This document shows, piece by piece, positions 19,406 to 30,423 of a stretch of DNA of 47,271 nucleotides. Below the pieces are notes generated by a model that had not been told where the DNA came from, made no database searches, and saw nothing but the letters and a program-made list of their open reading frames with translations. Position 1 is the first letter of the stretch, and the number at the start of each line of letters is the position of its first letter. The position numbers and the translations under genes were made by a program. The stretch is from Mycobacterium sp. (lineage in GTDB: Bacteria > Actinomycetota > Actinomycetes > Mycobacteriales > Mycobacteriaceae), in assembly GCA_018883075.1 (NCBI GenBank), contig VEQU01000009.1, positions 1 to 47,271 on the forward strand, in the 5' to 3' direction.

Positions 19406-20401
19406 GTGAGAGTTTGGGCGACCGCGACCGGAGTCGGCTCCTGGCCCGGCGTCACGCCTCGGCCTGCCGCCGAGGTGATCGTGGGGGAGTTGCCCCTGCC
19501 GTTTCTGCCGGAGTTACCGAACCGCGGCGTCGGCGCCGACATGATCGGGCGGGCCGGTGCACTACTGGTCGACGTCGCTATCGACACCGTGCCGCGCGGT
19601 TACCGGATCGTCCCGCGCCCGGGTGCGGTGACCCGCCGGGCGGCCGGCATGCTCGGCGAGGACCTCGACGCACTCGAGGAGGCCTGGGAGAAGTCGGGCG
19701 CATCCGGCGTGGTCAAGGTGCAGGCGCCCGGCCCGCTGACGCTGGCTGCGCAACTGGAGTTGCCCAACGGGCACCGGGCCATCACCGATCCGGGTGCGGT
19801 GCGCGACCTTGCGGCGTCGCTGGCCGAGGGGGTGGCCCGCCATCGCGCCGAGGTGGCCCGCCGGCTGTCGGCGACGGTGGTGGTCCAGTTCGACGAGCCG
19901 CTGCTGCCGGCCGTCCTGGCCGGCCGGCTGGCCGGCGTGAGCACGCTCAGCCCGGTTCATCCGGTGGACGAGGCCCGTGCGATCGCCCTGCTCGACGAGT
20001 GCGCAGCCGCGGCCGGCGGGGAGGTGCTCCTGCACTGCTGCGCCGACGATATGCCGTGGAGCGTGCTGCAGCGCAGCTCCTTCGGTGCGGTCTGTATCGA
20101 TGCGAGCTCTCTGGGCGACACGGCGCTCGACGGTCTGGGCGAGTTCGTGGACTCGGGCCGCGCCGTGGTACTCGGATTGGTGCCGGCGATCGCACCGGAG
20201 CGGGTGCCGAGAGCCGACGACATCGCCGCGGCAGCCGCCGCGATCACCGACCGGCTCGGGTTCCCGCGCTCGGTGCTCGGCGAGCGCATCGGTATCAGCC
20301 CGTCCTGCGGCCTGGCCGGCGCCACGGCCGAATGGGCGCGCGCCGCCACGCAGCTCACCCAGCGCGCCGCCGCGGCGATCACCGAGGATCCCGACGCCAT
20401 T

Positions 20402-20404
<3 letters not shown>
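19406..20404 (+). CDS. MetE/UROD-superfamily methionine synthase-like protein (Rv3015c-like)
   Basis: Protein of 332 residues equivalent to only the C-terminal barrel of cobalamin-independent methionine synthase. It opens GVGSWPG, and carries candidate zinc ligands in VLLHCCADD (His and Cys) and SPSCGLAG (Cys), the HxC...C arrangement of MetE-type zinc sites. VQFDEPLLP matches the family. It lacks the N-terminal MetE half, so it is either a core-type methyltransferase with an unknown methyl donor or has another thiol-methyl role. GTG 19406 starts the first beta strand and has TACCGT 6 bases upstream. Its TAG stop is part of the TAGGCT hexamer in front of ligA. Confidence 0.87.
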
Positions 20405-22528
<2,124 letters not shown>

Positions 22529-22543
22529 CGCCCCGCCGCAGAT

Positions 22544-23203
22544 CTAGCGAAGAAGGTCGGCGACGATGCCGGCCAGATAGCCGAGCCGGCCGACTTCCGG
22601 CGGCCGGAAGTCCGGCCCGCCCGGCCTGCCCAGCACCACCGCCATCTCCGGATCGCCCAGCGGGGCGGCGGCCAGCGCGGTGTCCATGTCGCGCCACAGT
22701 TGCGGAACCCAGTCCTGCCCGGCGTCCAGCGCGGTCGCCTCGCTCAGCGGCAGCCACGGGGTGTCGGCGGCCTGGGTCTCCGGGGCGCTGGAACTGCCGA
22801 CCACCCGCTGCGGCCCGGACTCGGTCAGCCGCACCACCGTGCACCAGCCGACCCGCAGCACGCGCGGCGCCTCCTCGACGAGAGTGCGAAGTTTGGCGAT
22901 GCCGTCCGGTGCCGCGGCGACGTGGCTGATGAGTTCGAGTTCTCGGTGCGCCTCCAGCAGACCGGTGTGCGGTCTGATGCTGTCCACCCGCACACCGGTG
23001 AGCTTCTGTGCAGCGCTGACGAGCGCGTCGGGCAGCGACCCCGGTCCCAGCTCCACGACCAGATCGTCGATGGCGTAGCCGGGCCCGCGCTCGACGACGT
23101 CGAGGGAGAGGATGTCCGCACCCACCGAACCCAGCGCGACAGCCAGTGAGCCCAGGCTGCCGGGGCGGTCCTCCAACTCGACGCGCAGAAGGTAGGACGG
23201 CAC
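22544..23203 (-). CDS. ACT domain-containing protein (Rv3013-like)
   Basis: Cytoplasmic protein of 219 residues with an N-terminal ACT domain, YLLRVELEDRPGSLGSLA (about 4-21), whose Gly before the first helix is the usual amino-acid-binding position. A second, less conserved ACT-like segment may lie around 75-110. The C-terminal half contains VLRVGWCTVVRL and a hydrophobic LGYLAGIVADLL end. Likely an amino-acid sensor or regulator, target unknown. GTG 23203 is preferred over a TTG six codons upstream because it begins directly at the ACT strand. It is divergent from gatC across a 201-base region that holds four 35-bp repeats. Confidence 0.88.
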   Translation of the reverse strand: MPSYLLRVELEDRPGSLGSLAVALGSVGADILSLDVVERGPGYAIDDLVVELGPGSLPDALVSAAQKLTGVRVDSIRPHTGLLEAHRELELISHVAAAPDGIAKLRTLVEEAPRVLRVGWCTVVRLTESGPQRVVGSSSAPETQAADTPWLPLSEATALDAGQDWVPQLWRDMDTALAAAPLGDPEMAVVLGRPGGPDFRPPEVGRLGYLAGIVADLLR

Positions 23204-23254
23204 CGGACCAGCCTGACACAACGTGGAGAAGCCGGCATTTCGGCAACGGCTGGA

Positions 23255-23394
23255 TCTGATGGCTCGGCTCCTTTCGTCGCCTCGCTGGGTCTGATGGCTC
23301 GGCTCCTTTCGTCGCCTCGCTGGGTCTGATGGCTCGGCTCCTTTCGTCGCCTCGCTGGGTCTGATGGCTCGGCTCCTTTCGTCGCCTCGCTAGG
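23255..23394. repeat. Four 35-bp tandem repeats upstream of gatC
   Basis: Copies at 23255-23289, 23290-23324, 23325-23359 and 23360-23394, each beginning TCTGATGGCTCGGCTCC and ending CGCCTCGCTGGG. The first three are identical; the last differs by one base, so that CTGGG becomes CTAGG and creates the TAGGCT -10 hexamer of gatC. The array fills the divergent promoter region between the ACT gene and gatC. There are no spacers, so it is not a CRISPR array. Confidence 0.97.
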
Positions 23395-23396
23395 CT
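23391..23396 (+). promoter_or_regulatory. -10 hexamer TAGGCT of gatC, formed by the last 35-bp repeat
   Basis: TAGGCT lies 8 bases before GTG 23405. Its first four bases are the altered end of repeat copy 4. Confidence 0.55.
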
Positions 23397-23404
23397 TGGC
23401 CACC

Positions 23405-23704
23405 GTGTCCACGATCTCCCGCGACGATGTGGCGAAGCTGGCGAAGCTGGCCCGCCTGGCCCTTACCGACGACGAACTCGACTCCTTCGCAGGCCAGCTG
23501 GATTCGATCCTGGCCTATGTCGGCCAGATCCAGGCCGTCGATGTCACCGGGGTCGCGCCGACGGGCAATCCGCTCAGCGATGTCAACGTCACCCGCGCCG
23601 ATGAGGTGGGCCACAGCCTGACTCAGGCCGAGGCGCTAGCCGAGGCGCCCGCCGCGGAGGACGGCCGTTTCGCCGTGCCGCAGATCCTGGGGGAGGAGGC
23701 GTGA
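23405..23704 (+). CDS. gatC: Aspartyl/glutamyl-tRNA amidotransferase subunit C
   Basis: Small subunit (99 residues) of the GatCAB complex, which converts Glu-tRNA(Gln) and Asp-tRNA(Asn) to the correct amidated forms. It has the typical opening SxxxVxxLAxLARL ([17 protein letters not shown]) and the central [23 protein letters not shown] belt that wraps GatA. GTG 23405 is preferred over TTG 23396 because the TAGGCT hexamer ends at 23396, making the TTG part of the promoter. The stop overlaps the gatA start (TGATG). Confidence 0.95.
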   Translation: MSTISRDDVAKLAKLARLALTDDELDSFAGQLDSILAYVGQIQAVDVTGVAPTGNPLSDVNVTRADEVGHSLTQAEALAEAPAAEDGRFAVPQILGEEA

Positions 23705-25218
23705 TGAGCCCCTCGGGCGAAGAACATCGGGCAGTGAGCGAGTTGATCCGCCTCGACGCAGCCACCCTCGGAGAGAAGATCGCCGCGAAGGAAGTCTCCT
23801 CGGTCGAGGTAACGCAGGCATGCCTGGATCAGATCGCCGCCACCGACGAGCGCTACCACGCTTTCCTTCACGTCGCCGCCGACGAGGCGCTGGCCGCGGC
23901 CGCCAAGGTCGACGCCGCAGTGGCGGCCGGGCAGCAGCTGCCCTCGCCGCTGGCCGGAGTTCCCCTGGCGCTCAAGGACGTGTTCACCACCACCGACATG
24001 CCGACGACGTGCGGGTCGAAGATCCTGGAAGGCTGGGTGTCGCCGTACGACGCGACGGTGACGCTGCGGTTACGCGCGGCCGGCATCCCGATCCTCGGCA
24101 AGACCAACATGGACGAGTTCGCCATGGGCAGTTCCACGGAGAACTCGGCATTCGGGCCCACCCGCAATCCCTGGGACACCGACCGGGTGCCCGGCGGCTC
24201 CGGTGGCGGCAGTGCGGCCGCGCTGGCGTCGTTCCAGGCTCCGCTGGCCATCGGTTCGGACACCGGCGGGTCGATTCGCCAGCCGGCCGCCCTCACCGCG
24301 ACCGTCGGCGTGAAGCCCACCTACGGAACGGTGTCGCGCTACGGGCTGGTGGCCTGCGCGTCATCGCTGGACCAGGGTGGGCCGTGCGCGCGCACCGTGC
24401 TCGACACCGCGCTGCTGCACGCGGTGATCGCCGGGCACGACCCGCACGACTCGACGTCACTGTTCGCCGCAATCCCGCAGGTGGTGGAGGCCGCCCGGGC
24501 CGGTGCCTCGGGGGATCTCACCGGGGTGAAGGTGGGAGTGGTCAAGCAGTTGCGCAGCGGTGAGGGCTACCAGCCGGGTGTGCTGGCGTCGTTCAACGCC
24601 GCGGTGGAGCAGCTGGGTGCCCTCGGTGCGGAGGTCCGTGAGGTCGACTGTCCCAACCTCGACTACTCGCTGTCGGCCTACTACCTGATCCTGCCCTCGG
24701 AGGTCTCCAGCAACCTCGCCCGCTTCGACGCCATGCGCTACGGACTGCGGGTGGGCGACGACGGGACCCACAGCGCTGAGGAGGTGATGGCGCTGACCCG
24801 GGCGGCCGGATTCGGCCCGGAGGTCAAACGCCGCATCATGATCGGCACCTACGCGCTGTCGGCCGGCTACTACGACGCCTATTACAACCAGGCGCAGAAG
24901 GTTCGCACGCTGATTGCCGGCGATCTCAACCGCGCCTACGAGAGCGTCGACGTCCTGGTGTCCCCGGCCACCCCGACAACGGCGTTCCGGCTCGGGGAGA
25001 AGGTCGACGACCCGCTGGCGATGTACCTGTTCGACCTGTGCACGCTGCCGCTCAACCTGGCGGGGCACTGCGGTATGTCGGTGCCGTCGGGACTCTCGCC
25101 GGACGACAACCTGCCGGTCGGCCTGCAGATCATGGCCCCCGCCCTGGCCGACGACCGGCTCTACCGGGTGGGCGCGGCCTACGAGGCGGCCCGCGGCCCG
25201 CTGCCTATGGCGCTGTAG
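23704..25218 (+). CDS. gatA: Glutamyl-tRNA(Gln) amidotransferase subunit A
   Basis: Glutaminase subunit (504 residues) of GatCAB. The amidase Ser-cisSer-Lys triad reads as Lys91 in LALKDVF, Ser166 in PGGSGGGS and Ser190 in [10 protein letters not shown]; the 75- and 24-residue spacings match characterised Gat[12 protein letters not shown] follows as in the family. ATG 23704 overlaps the gatC stop and has GGAGGAGG just upstream, so it is translated from the gatC message; GTG 23701 and GTG 23734 are alternatives. pfkA follows after 57 bases with its own probable promoter. Confidence 0.97.
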   Translation: MSPSGEEHRAVSELIRLDAATLGEKIAAKEVSSVEVTQACLDQIAATDERYHAFLHVAADEALAAAAKVDAAVAAGQQLPSPLAGVPLALKDVFTTTDMPTTCGSKILEGWVSPYDATVTLRLRAAGIPILGKTNMDEFAMGSSTENSAFGPTRNPWDTDRVPGGSGGGSAAALASFQAPLAIGSDTGGSIRQPAALTATVGVKPTYGTVSRYGLVACASSLDQGGPCARTVLDTALLHAVIAGHDPHDSTSLFAAIPQVVEAARAGASGDLTGVKVGVVKQLRSGEGYQPGVLASFNAAVEQLGALGAEVREVDCPNLDYSLSAYYLILPSEVSSNLARFDAMRYGLRVGDDGTHSAEEVMALTRAAGFGPEVKRRIMIGTYALSAGYYDAYYNQAQKVRTLIAGDLNRAYESVDVLVSPATPTTAFRLGEKVDDPLAMYLFDLCTLPLNLAGHCGMSVPSGLSPDDNLPVGLQIMAPALADDRLYRVGAAYEAARGPLPMAL

Positions 25219-25262
25219 CCGGCGGTAGGCAGGAAGACCTCCGCCGCGCGTCCCGACCGGGT

Positions 25263-25268
25263 TAGATA
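25263..25268 (+). promoter_or_regulatory. -10 hexamer TAGATA before pfkA
   Basis: TAGATA lies 7 bases before the ATG at 25276 in the gap after gatA. Suggests that pfkA is transcribed separately from gatCA, leaderless. Confidence 0.45.
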
Positions 25269-25275
25269 TAGAGCC

Positions 25276-26307
25276 ATGCGCATCGGAGTTCTCACCGGCG
25301 GCGGCGACTGCCCCGGCCTCAACGCCGTCATCCGCGCGATCGTGCGCACCTGCGACACCCGCTACGGATCCTCAGTGGTCGGGTTCCAGGACGGGTGGAA
25401 CGGCCTGCTGGAGAACCGTCGCATCCAGCTGGTCAACGACGAGCGCAACGCGCGGCTGCTGGCCAAGGGCGGGACCATGCTGGGCACGGCGCGCACCAAC
25501 CCGGAGAAACTGCGCGCCGGTATCAACGACATCAAGCAGACCCTGGAGGACAACGGGATCGACGTGCTGATCCCGATCGGCGGAGAGGGCACGCTGACCG
25601 CGGCGCACTGGCTCACCGAGGAGGGTGTGCCGGTGGTCGGGGTGCCCAAGACCATCGACAACGACATCGACTGCACCGACGTCACTTTCGGTCACGACAC
25701 CGCGCTGATGATCGCCACCGAGGCCATCGACCGGCTGCATTCCACGGCGGAGTCCCATCAGCGGGTGATGCTGGTGGAGGTCATGGGCCGCCACGCCGGC
25801 TGGATCGCGCTGAACGCCGGGCTGGCGTCGGGCGCGCACATGACGCTGATCCCGGAGCAGCCCTTCGACGTCGAGGAGGTGTGCCGACTGGTCAAGCAGC
25901 GCTTCCAGCGCGGTGCGTCGCACTTCATCTGCGTGGTGGCCGAGGGCGCGAAACCCGCCGAGGGCTCGATGCAGTTGCGCTCCGGAGGTGTGGATGAGTT
26001 CGGCCACGAGCGGTTCACCGGGGTGGCCCAGCAGCTGGCCCACGAGGTGGAGAAGCGCATCCGCAAGGAGGTGCGCGTCACCGTGCTCGGGCACATCCAG
26101 CGCGGCGGCACCCCGACGGCCTACGACCGGGTGCTGGCCACCCGGTTCGGAGTCAACGCAGCCGACGCCGCGCACGCCGGCGAGTACGGAGTGATGGTGT
26201 CGCTGCGCGGCGAGCACATCGGCCGGGTGCCGCTGGCCGACGCCGTCCGCCAGCTCAAGCTGGTGCCGCAGTCGCGCTATGACGACGCAGCCGCCTTCTT
26301 CGGCTGA
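25276..26307 (+). CDS. pfkA: 6-phosphofructokinase PfkA
   Basis: Glycolytic kinase making fructose-1,6-bisphosphate from fructose-6-phosphate. It begins [19 protein letters not shown] with the nucleotide-binding GGGDCPG, has GGEGTL (about 102-107), the catalytic PKTIDNDI loop with the proton-acceptor Asp, and MGRHAGW for the sugar phosphate. Length 343 residues fits the ATP-dependent actinobacterial group; the GGEGT form and synteny with Rv3010c favour ATP over PPi, though this is an inference. The last eight codons plus the stop are repeated twice more downstream as a 29-bp tandem array. Confidence 0.95.
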   Translation: MRIGVLTGGGDCPGLNAVIRAIVRTCDTRYGSSVVGFQDGWNGLLENRRIQLVNDERNARLLAKGGTMLGTARTNPEKLRAGINDIKQTLEDNGIDVLIPIGGEGTLTAAHWLTEEGVPVVGVPKTIDNDIDCTDVTFGHDTALMIATEAIDRLHSTAESHQRVMLVEVMGRHAGWIALNAGLASGAHMTLIPEQPFDVEEVCRLVKQRFQRGASHFICVVAEGAKPAEGSMQLRSGGVDEFGHERFTGVAQQLAHEVEKRIRKEVRVTVLGHIQRGGTPTAYDRVLATRFGVNAADAAHAGEYGVMVSLRGEHIGRVPLADAVRQLKLVPQSRYDDAAAFFG

Positions 26308-26367
26308 GTGACGACGCAGCCGCCTTCTTCGGCTGAGTGACGACGCAGCCGCCTTCTTCGGCTGAGC
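26281..26367 (+). repeat. 29-bp triplication of the pfkA 3' end
   Basis: Unit begins GACGACGCAGCCGCC and ends CTTCGGCTGAGT; copies at 26281-26309, 26310-26338 and 26339-26367, the third with one final-base change. Copy 1 is the end of pfkA with its TGA (26305-26307); the others are non-coding replicas of the stop region. Confidence 0.97.
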
Positions 26368-26387
26368 GACGCCGGAAGGCCGCCCAC

Positions 26388-26393
26388 TAGGAT
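26388..26393 (+). promoter_or_regulatory. -10 hexamer TAGGAT before gatB
   Basis: TAGGAT lies 7 bases before ATG 26401, giving gatB its own probable leaderless promoter just after the pfkA repeats. Confidence 0.5.
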
Positions 26394-26400
26394 TGGCGGT

Positions 26401-27915
26401 ATGACGCTCGCCGCCAACGCCGAACTCATGGACTACGACGAGGTCGTCGCGCGCTTCGACCCCGTGCTCGGCCTTGAGGTGCACGTCGAGCTGTCGACGG
26501 CGACCAAGATGTTCTGCCGGTGCGCCACCGACTTCGGCGCCGAGCCCAACACGCAGGTGTGTCCGGTGTGCCTGGGTATGCCGGGTGCCCTGCCGACGCT
26601 GAACGGTGTGGCCGTGGAGTCGGCCATCCGCATCGGCTTGGCGCTGGGCTGCGAGATCGTCGACTGGTGCAGGTTCGCCCGGAAGAACTACTTCTACCCG
26701 GACATGCCGAAGAACTATCAGATCTCCCAGTACGACGAGCCGATCGCGATCAACGGACACCTCGACGTCCCACTCGAGGACGGCGGCACGTTCCGGGTCG
26801 AGATTGAGCGCGCACACATGGAGGAGGACACCGGCAAGCTCACGCACATCGGCAGTGAAACCGGGCGCATCCATGGCGCGACGACCTCGCTGCTGGATTT
26901 CAACCGGGCCGGGGTGCCGCTGATCGAGATCGTCACCAAACCCATCGAGGGCGCGGGCACGGGCGCACCGGCTGTGGCGCGCGCGTACGTGACCGCGTTG
27001 CGGGATCTGCTTCGCGCACTCGGTGTCTCCGATGTGCGGATGGATCAGGGTTCGCTGCGCTGCGACGCCAACGTGTCGCTGCGCCCGATCGGGCAGAAGG
27101 AGTTCGGCACCCGCACCGAGACCAAGAACGTCAACTCGCTCAAGAGCGTCGAGGTGGCGGTGCGCTACGAGATGCGCCGCCAGGCGGCGATCCTGGCCGC
27201 CGGCGGCACGATCCACCAGGAGACCCGCCACTTCCACGAGGACGGCTACACCTCACCGGGTCGCGATAAGGAGACCGCCGAGGACTATCGCTACTTCCCC
27301 GAGCCGGATCTCGAACCGGTGGCGCCGAGTGCCGAACTCGTCGAGCGCCTGCGCGCCACCATCCCGGAGCTTCCGTGGCTGGCGCGCAAGCGGATTCAGC
27401 AGGAATGGGGCGTCTCCGACGAGGTGATGCGCGACCTGGTGAACGCCGGCGCCGTGGAACTGGTGACGGCGACCGTGGGCCATGGCGCCTCCAGCGAGGC
27501 CGCCCGTGCGTGGTGGGGAAACTTCCTGGTGCAGAAGGCCAACGAGGCCGGTGTGGAACTCGACGCTCTGCCCATCACCCCCGCTCAGGTGGCGGAGGTC
27601 ATCGGATTCGTCGAGGAGGGCAAGCTGTCCAACAAGCTGGCCCGGCAGGTGGTCGAAGGCGTGCTGGCCGGAGAGGGAGAACCCGAACAGGTGATGGCCG
27701 GCCGCGGTCTGGCGCTGGTGCGTGACGACTCGCTGATCCAGGCCGCCGTCGACGAGGCCCTGGCCGCCAATGCGGACGTCGCCGAGAAGATCCGCGCGGG
27801 CAAGGTGGCCGCCGCCGGCGCGATCGTGGGCGCGGTGATGAAGGCGACGAAGGGTCAGGCGGACGCGGCGCGGGTCCGCGAACTGGTGCTGGAGGCCTGC
27901 GGCCAGGGCAGTTGA
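26401..27915 (+). CDS. gatB: Aspartyl/glutamyl-tRNA amidotransferase subunit B
   Basis: tRNA-binding and kinase subunit (504 residues) of Gat[22 protein letters not shown] at about 21-39 is the family opening, with the CRC...CPVCLGMPG zinc-ligand region following (Cys at about 38, 40, 54 and 57). The [16 protein letters not shown] and MRCDxN-type segment ([12 protein letters not shown]) mark the catalytic cradle; the C-terminal helical and YqeY-like tail runs from about 390. As in M. tuberculosis it is separated from gatCA by pfkA. The convergent HAD-like gene ends 33 bases away, and this gap is the left boundary of the hydrogenase island. Confidence 0.97.
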   Translation: MTLAANAELMDYDEVVARFDPVLGLEVHVELSTATKMFCRCATDFGAEPNTQVCPVCLGMPGALPTLNGVAVESAIRIGLALGCEIVDWCRFARKNYFYPDMPKNYQISQYDEPIAINGHLDVPLEDGGTFRVEIERAHMEEDTGKLTHIGSETGRIHGATTSLLDFNRAGVPLIEIVTKPIEGAGTGAPAVARAYVTALRDLLRALGVSDVRMDQGSLRCDANVSLRPIGQKEFGTRTETKNVNSLKSVEVAVRYEMRRQAAILAAGGTIHQETRHFHEDGYTSPGRDKETAEDYRYFPEPDLEPVAPSAELVERLRATIPELPWLARKRIQQEWGVSDEVMRDLVNAGAVELVTATVGHGASSEAARAWWGNFLVQKANEAGVELDALPITPAQVAEVIGFVEEGKLSNKLARQVVEGVLAGEGEPEQVMAGRGLALVRDDSLIQAAVDEALAANADVAEKIRAGKVAAAGAIVGAVMKATKGQADAARVRELVLEACGQGS

Positions 27916-27948
27916 CGAAGTCGGCCGCCGACCTACCCAGCGGTTGAG

Positions 27949-28437
27949 TCAGGCGGTCAGTCGCGCCGTCAGCAGCCCGTCGTATCCGGGCAGCACGGCC
28001 ATCGCGCCGGCGAAGTCGTCGTTGCGGGTCAGATCGGTGGTGACCATGACGGTCGCCAGTCCTGCCGCCCGCGCGGCACGCAATCCGTCTGTCGAATCCT
28101 CAACCGCCACAACGTGTTCGGGACGCAGACCCAGGTCGGACAGCGCAACCCGGTAGGCCTGCGGATCGGGCTTGGGGGCGGTGGCCTCGTCGGAGGTGAC
28201 GAGCACCTCGACTGCTCCATCGCCGAGCAGGTCGCGGATCGCCCGGTGGATGCGCAGCCAGCCGCGTCCGGTGACGACCGCGATCCGGATTCCCGCGCAG
28301 TGCAGCGCCCACACCGACTCGGCGAACATCTCGGCGTCGAGTCGCGGATCGTCGAGCACCCCGTCCAGGGAGAAGATCACCGCCTCTACGGGCCGGCCCA
28401 AGCTGCAGCGTCCGCGGTCCCACCAGAACTTCGCCAT
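27949..28437 (-). CDS. HAD-like protein lacking the catalytic Asp nucleophile
   Basis: HAD-fold protein of 162 residues with almost no cap domain. Motif I reads VIFSLDGVL: the usual nucleophile Asp is Ser23, while the second Asp (Asp25) is kept. Motif II Thr56 (VVTGRG), motif III Lys89 (KPDPQAY) and motif IV Glu113-Asp114 (VEDSTDG) are all present. Standard HAD phosphatase chemistry needs the missing Asp, so it may bind a phospho-ligand without hydrolysis or use other chemistry. The aromatic N terminus is MAKFWWDRGRCSLGR. ATG 28437 starts just before the fold; upstream frames are low-complexity. It is divergent from the two-component system and is the first gene of the hydrogenase island. Confidence 0.82.
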   Translation of the reverse strand: MAKFWWDRGRCSLGRPVEAVIFSLDGVLDDPRLDAEMFAESVWALHCAGIRIAVVTGRGWLRIHRAIRDLLGDGAVEVLVTSDEATAPKPDPQAYRVALSDLGLRPEHVVAVEDSTDGLRAARAAGLATVMVTTDLTRNDDFAGAMAVLPGYDGLLTARLTA

Positions 28438-28481
28438 GGCCTGAGTATTGGAACGTCGGCGGGCGGCGGGATCCCCCATCG

Positions 28482-28520
28482 GGGGGAGGCACCCGGGGGA
28501 GGCCCACGGGGGAAGTCCGC
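28482..28520 (+). repeat. Three 13-bp direct repeats before the response regulator
   Basis: GGGGGAGGCACCC (28482-28494), GGGGGAGGCCCAC (28495-28507) and GGGGGAAGTCCGC (28508-28520) sit end to end, 17 bases before the TACGGT hexamer. A CCCCC-ATC-GGGGG inverted repeat (28473-28485) overlaps the first copy. Direct repeats at this place are typical of activator or response-regulator sites; autoregulation is a guess. Confidence 0.6.
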
Positions 28521-28537
28521 ATGGGAGCCGCGGCAAC

Positions 28538-28543
28538 TACGGT
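28538..28543 (+). promoter_or_regulatory. -10 hexamer TACGGT before the response regulator
   Basis: TACGGT is 6 bases upstream of ATG 28550; no ribosome-binding site is visible. Confidence 0.4.
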
Positions 28544-28549
28544 GAAGCC

Positions 28550-29215
28550 ATGTCGTCGACGTCGGCACCGGTGCGTGTGGTGCTCGTCGACGACCACGAG
28601 ATGGTCATCGAGGGTCTCAAGGCGATGCTGGCCCCGTTCGCCGACCGGGTCGAGGTGGTGGGGGAGGCCGTGGGCGCGGACAAGGCCCTGGCGGTGATTG
28701 ACGAGCTGGCGCCCGACATCGTGCTGTGCGATGTGCGCATGGCGGGTGTCAGCGGACTGGACCTGTGTCGCGAGATACGCCGGGGCAACCCGCAGCGCAA
28801 GGTGATCCTGCTGTCGGTCTACGACGACGAGCAGTACCTGTTCCAGGCGATGCGGGTGGGTGCGTCGGGGTATCTGCTCAAGGGCATCGGCAGCGACGAC
28901 CTGGTCCGCCAGCTCGAGGGCGTGCACGCCGGTTCCACCGCCATCGACGCCGGGTTGGCCGCCCGTGCCACCGAGACCGCGGCACGGCTGCAGAGCGACC
29001 AGTTCTGGCCTGGTGCCCGGCTCGGGCTGACCCAGCGCGAGAGCGAGATCCTGGCGCTGGTGGTGACGGGTGCGTCCAACCGCGGCATCGCTGCCAAGCT
29101 CGTCATCGGCGAGGAGACCGTCAAGACGCATCTGAGTTCGATCTACCGCAAGCTCGGCGTGGGCGATCGCACCAGCGCCGCGGCGACCGCGCTGCGCGAA
29201 GGCATCTTCCGGTGA
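28550..29215 (+). CDS. NarL/LuxR-family response regulator
   Basis: Two-component DNA-binding regulator of 221 residues. The receiver domain (about 8-125) has the acidic pair in LVDDHE, phospho-acceptor Asp61 in IVLCDVRM and Lys in YLLKGIG. The LuxR-type helix-turn-helix (about 155-215) is LTQRESEILALVVTGASNRG with ETVKTHLSSIYRKLGV as recognition helix. The stop overlaps the start of the adjacent histidine kinase (GTGA), so they are co-translated. Placed immediately upstream of hucS and reading in the same direction, it is the prime candidate to control the hydrogenase genes, but no direct proof exists in the sequence. Confidence 0.93.
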   Translation: MSSTSAPVRVVLVDDHEMVIEGLKAMLAPFADRVEVVGEAVGADKALAVIDELAPDIVLCDVRMAGVSGLDLCREIRRGNPQRKVILLSVYDDEQYLFQAMRVGASGYLLKGIGSDDLVRQLEGVHAGSTAIDAGLAARATETAARLQSDQFWPGARLGLTQRESEILALVVTGASNRGIAAKLVIGEETVKTHLSSIYRKLGVGDRTSAAATALREGIFR

Positions 29216-30423
29216 CCTCGCCGCCCGGGGGCGTCAGCGCGCAGGCGGTGCGCGGGCTGCTCGACGCCGACCGCGAGGCGGCCCTGCTGCTCGACATCAT
29301 CGCCGCCACCTCCACCGGCCCCGCGCTGGAACCGATGGCCGCGGCGGTGGCCCGGCTGATCACTGCGGCGACGGAATCGGATGTGTGCTTCGTGCACGTT
29401 CTTGACGACACGGGCGAGTCGCTGACCCTGGCCGGGGCCACCCCGCCATTCGACGAGCAGGTGGGGCGGATCCGGCTGCCGCTGGGCTCCGGGGTGTCCG
29501 GATGGGTGGCCAGCCACCGCGAGCCGGTGGTGATCGTCACCGACAAGGAGGCCGACCCGCGGTACGTGCCGATCGCCGCACTGCGCGGTAAGGACTTCAC
29601 CTCGATGGCCTCGGTGCCCATGCAGACCGAGCCGGGCGGTCTGGTCGGGGTGCTCAACGTGCACACCGTCGCCCGGCGCGACTTCACCCCCCGCGACGTC
29701 GAACTGCTCGAAGTGATCGGCCGGCTCATCGCCGGCGCCCTGCACCAGGCGCGGCTGCACCGTCAGCTCTCGGCGCGGGAGCGGGCGCACGAGAACTTCG
29801 CCGAGCAGGTGATCGCCGCGCAGGAGAGCGAACGGCGCCGGCTGGCCGGAGACATCCACGACGGGATCTCCCAGCGCCTGGTGGGTCTGACCTACCGGCT
29901 CGACGCCGCCGCCCGCGCCATCGACGACTCCGATGACGCGGCCGCGGTCGAGCAGATGGAGAAGGCGCGTGACCTGGTGGACCTGACCCTGGCCGAGGCC
30001 CGCTCGGCCATCAGCGGGCTGCGCCCGCCGGTGCTCGACGACCTTGGGCTGGCCGGGGCGCTGGCGAGCCTGGCGTCGTCCACCCCCGAGGTGGACCTCG
30101 AACTGCACCTCGACGACGTGCGGCTGCCCGAGCACATCGAGGTGGCGCTGTACCGCATCGCCCAGGAGGGGGTGCAGAACGTCGTCAAGCACTCCCGCGC
30201 CCTGGCCGCCGCGGTGACGTTCTCCATCTCCGGCGGCGTCGCGAGCCTTCAGATCGCCGACGGTGGGGTGGGGTTCGAGCCCTCCCCGGCTTTGCCGTCA
30301 GGCGGCTACGGGATGCTGTCCATGGCCGAGCGGGCCGAACTGGTCGGCGGGAGTTTCGCGGTGGCGTCGGCGCCGGGGCTGGGCACGACGGTCACGGTGC
30401 GCGTCCCGCTCGACGAGACGTGA
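29212..30423 (+). CDS. Soluble GAF-domain sensor histidine kinase (NarX/DevS type)
   Basis: Histidine kinase of 403 residues without membrane segments, so the signal is cytoplasmic. A GAF domain spans about 38-178 (LPLGSGVSGWVASHREPVVI, VPMQTEPGGLVGVLNV). The HisKA_3 dimerisation helix carries phospho-accepting His216 in AGDIHDGISQRLVG, and the HATPase domain has the N-box Asn323 in GVQNVVKHSRA and G-boxes ADGGVGFEP and GGYGML. The GAF domain resembles those binding heme or small ligands in DevS-like kinases, but no unique heme His can be assigned. GTG 29212 overlaps the regulator stop. hucS follows after 165 bases. Confidence 0.92.
   Translation: MTSPPGGVSAQAVRGLLDADREAALLLDIIAATSTGPALEPMAAAVARLITAATESDVCFVHVLDDTGESLTLAGATPPFDEQVGRIRLPLGSGVSGWVASHREPVVIVTDKEADPRYVPIAALRGKDFTSMASVPMQTEPGGLVGVLNVHTVARRDFTPRDVELLEVIGRLIAGALHQARLHRQLSARERAHENFAEQVIAAQESERRRLAGDIHDGISQRLVGLTYRLDAAARAIDDSDDAAAVEQMEKARDLVDLTLAEARSAISGLRPPVLDDLGLAGALASLASSTPEVDLELHLDDVRLPEHIEVALYRIAQEGVQNVVKHSRALAAAVTFSISGGVASLQIADGGVGFEPSPALPSGGYGMLSMAERAELVGGSFAVASAPGLGTTVTVRVPLDET

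Noticed and set aside
23255..23394. Four regular 35-bp repeats resembling a CRISPR array
   Set aside because: The copies are directly adjacent with no spacers, and no cas genes are present; it is a simple tandem repeat in a promoter region.
22825..23412. Open frame on the minus strand encoding repeated [12 protein letters not shown] peptides
   Set aside because: It is the reverse reading of the 35-bp array plus the ACT gene in another frame; 35 is not a multiple of three, so the peptide repeat shifts frame each copy and no family is matched.
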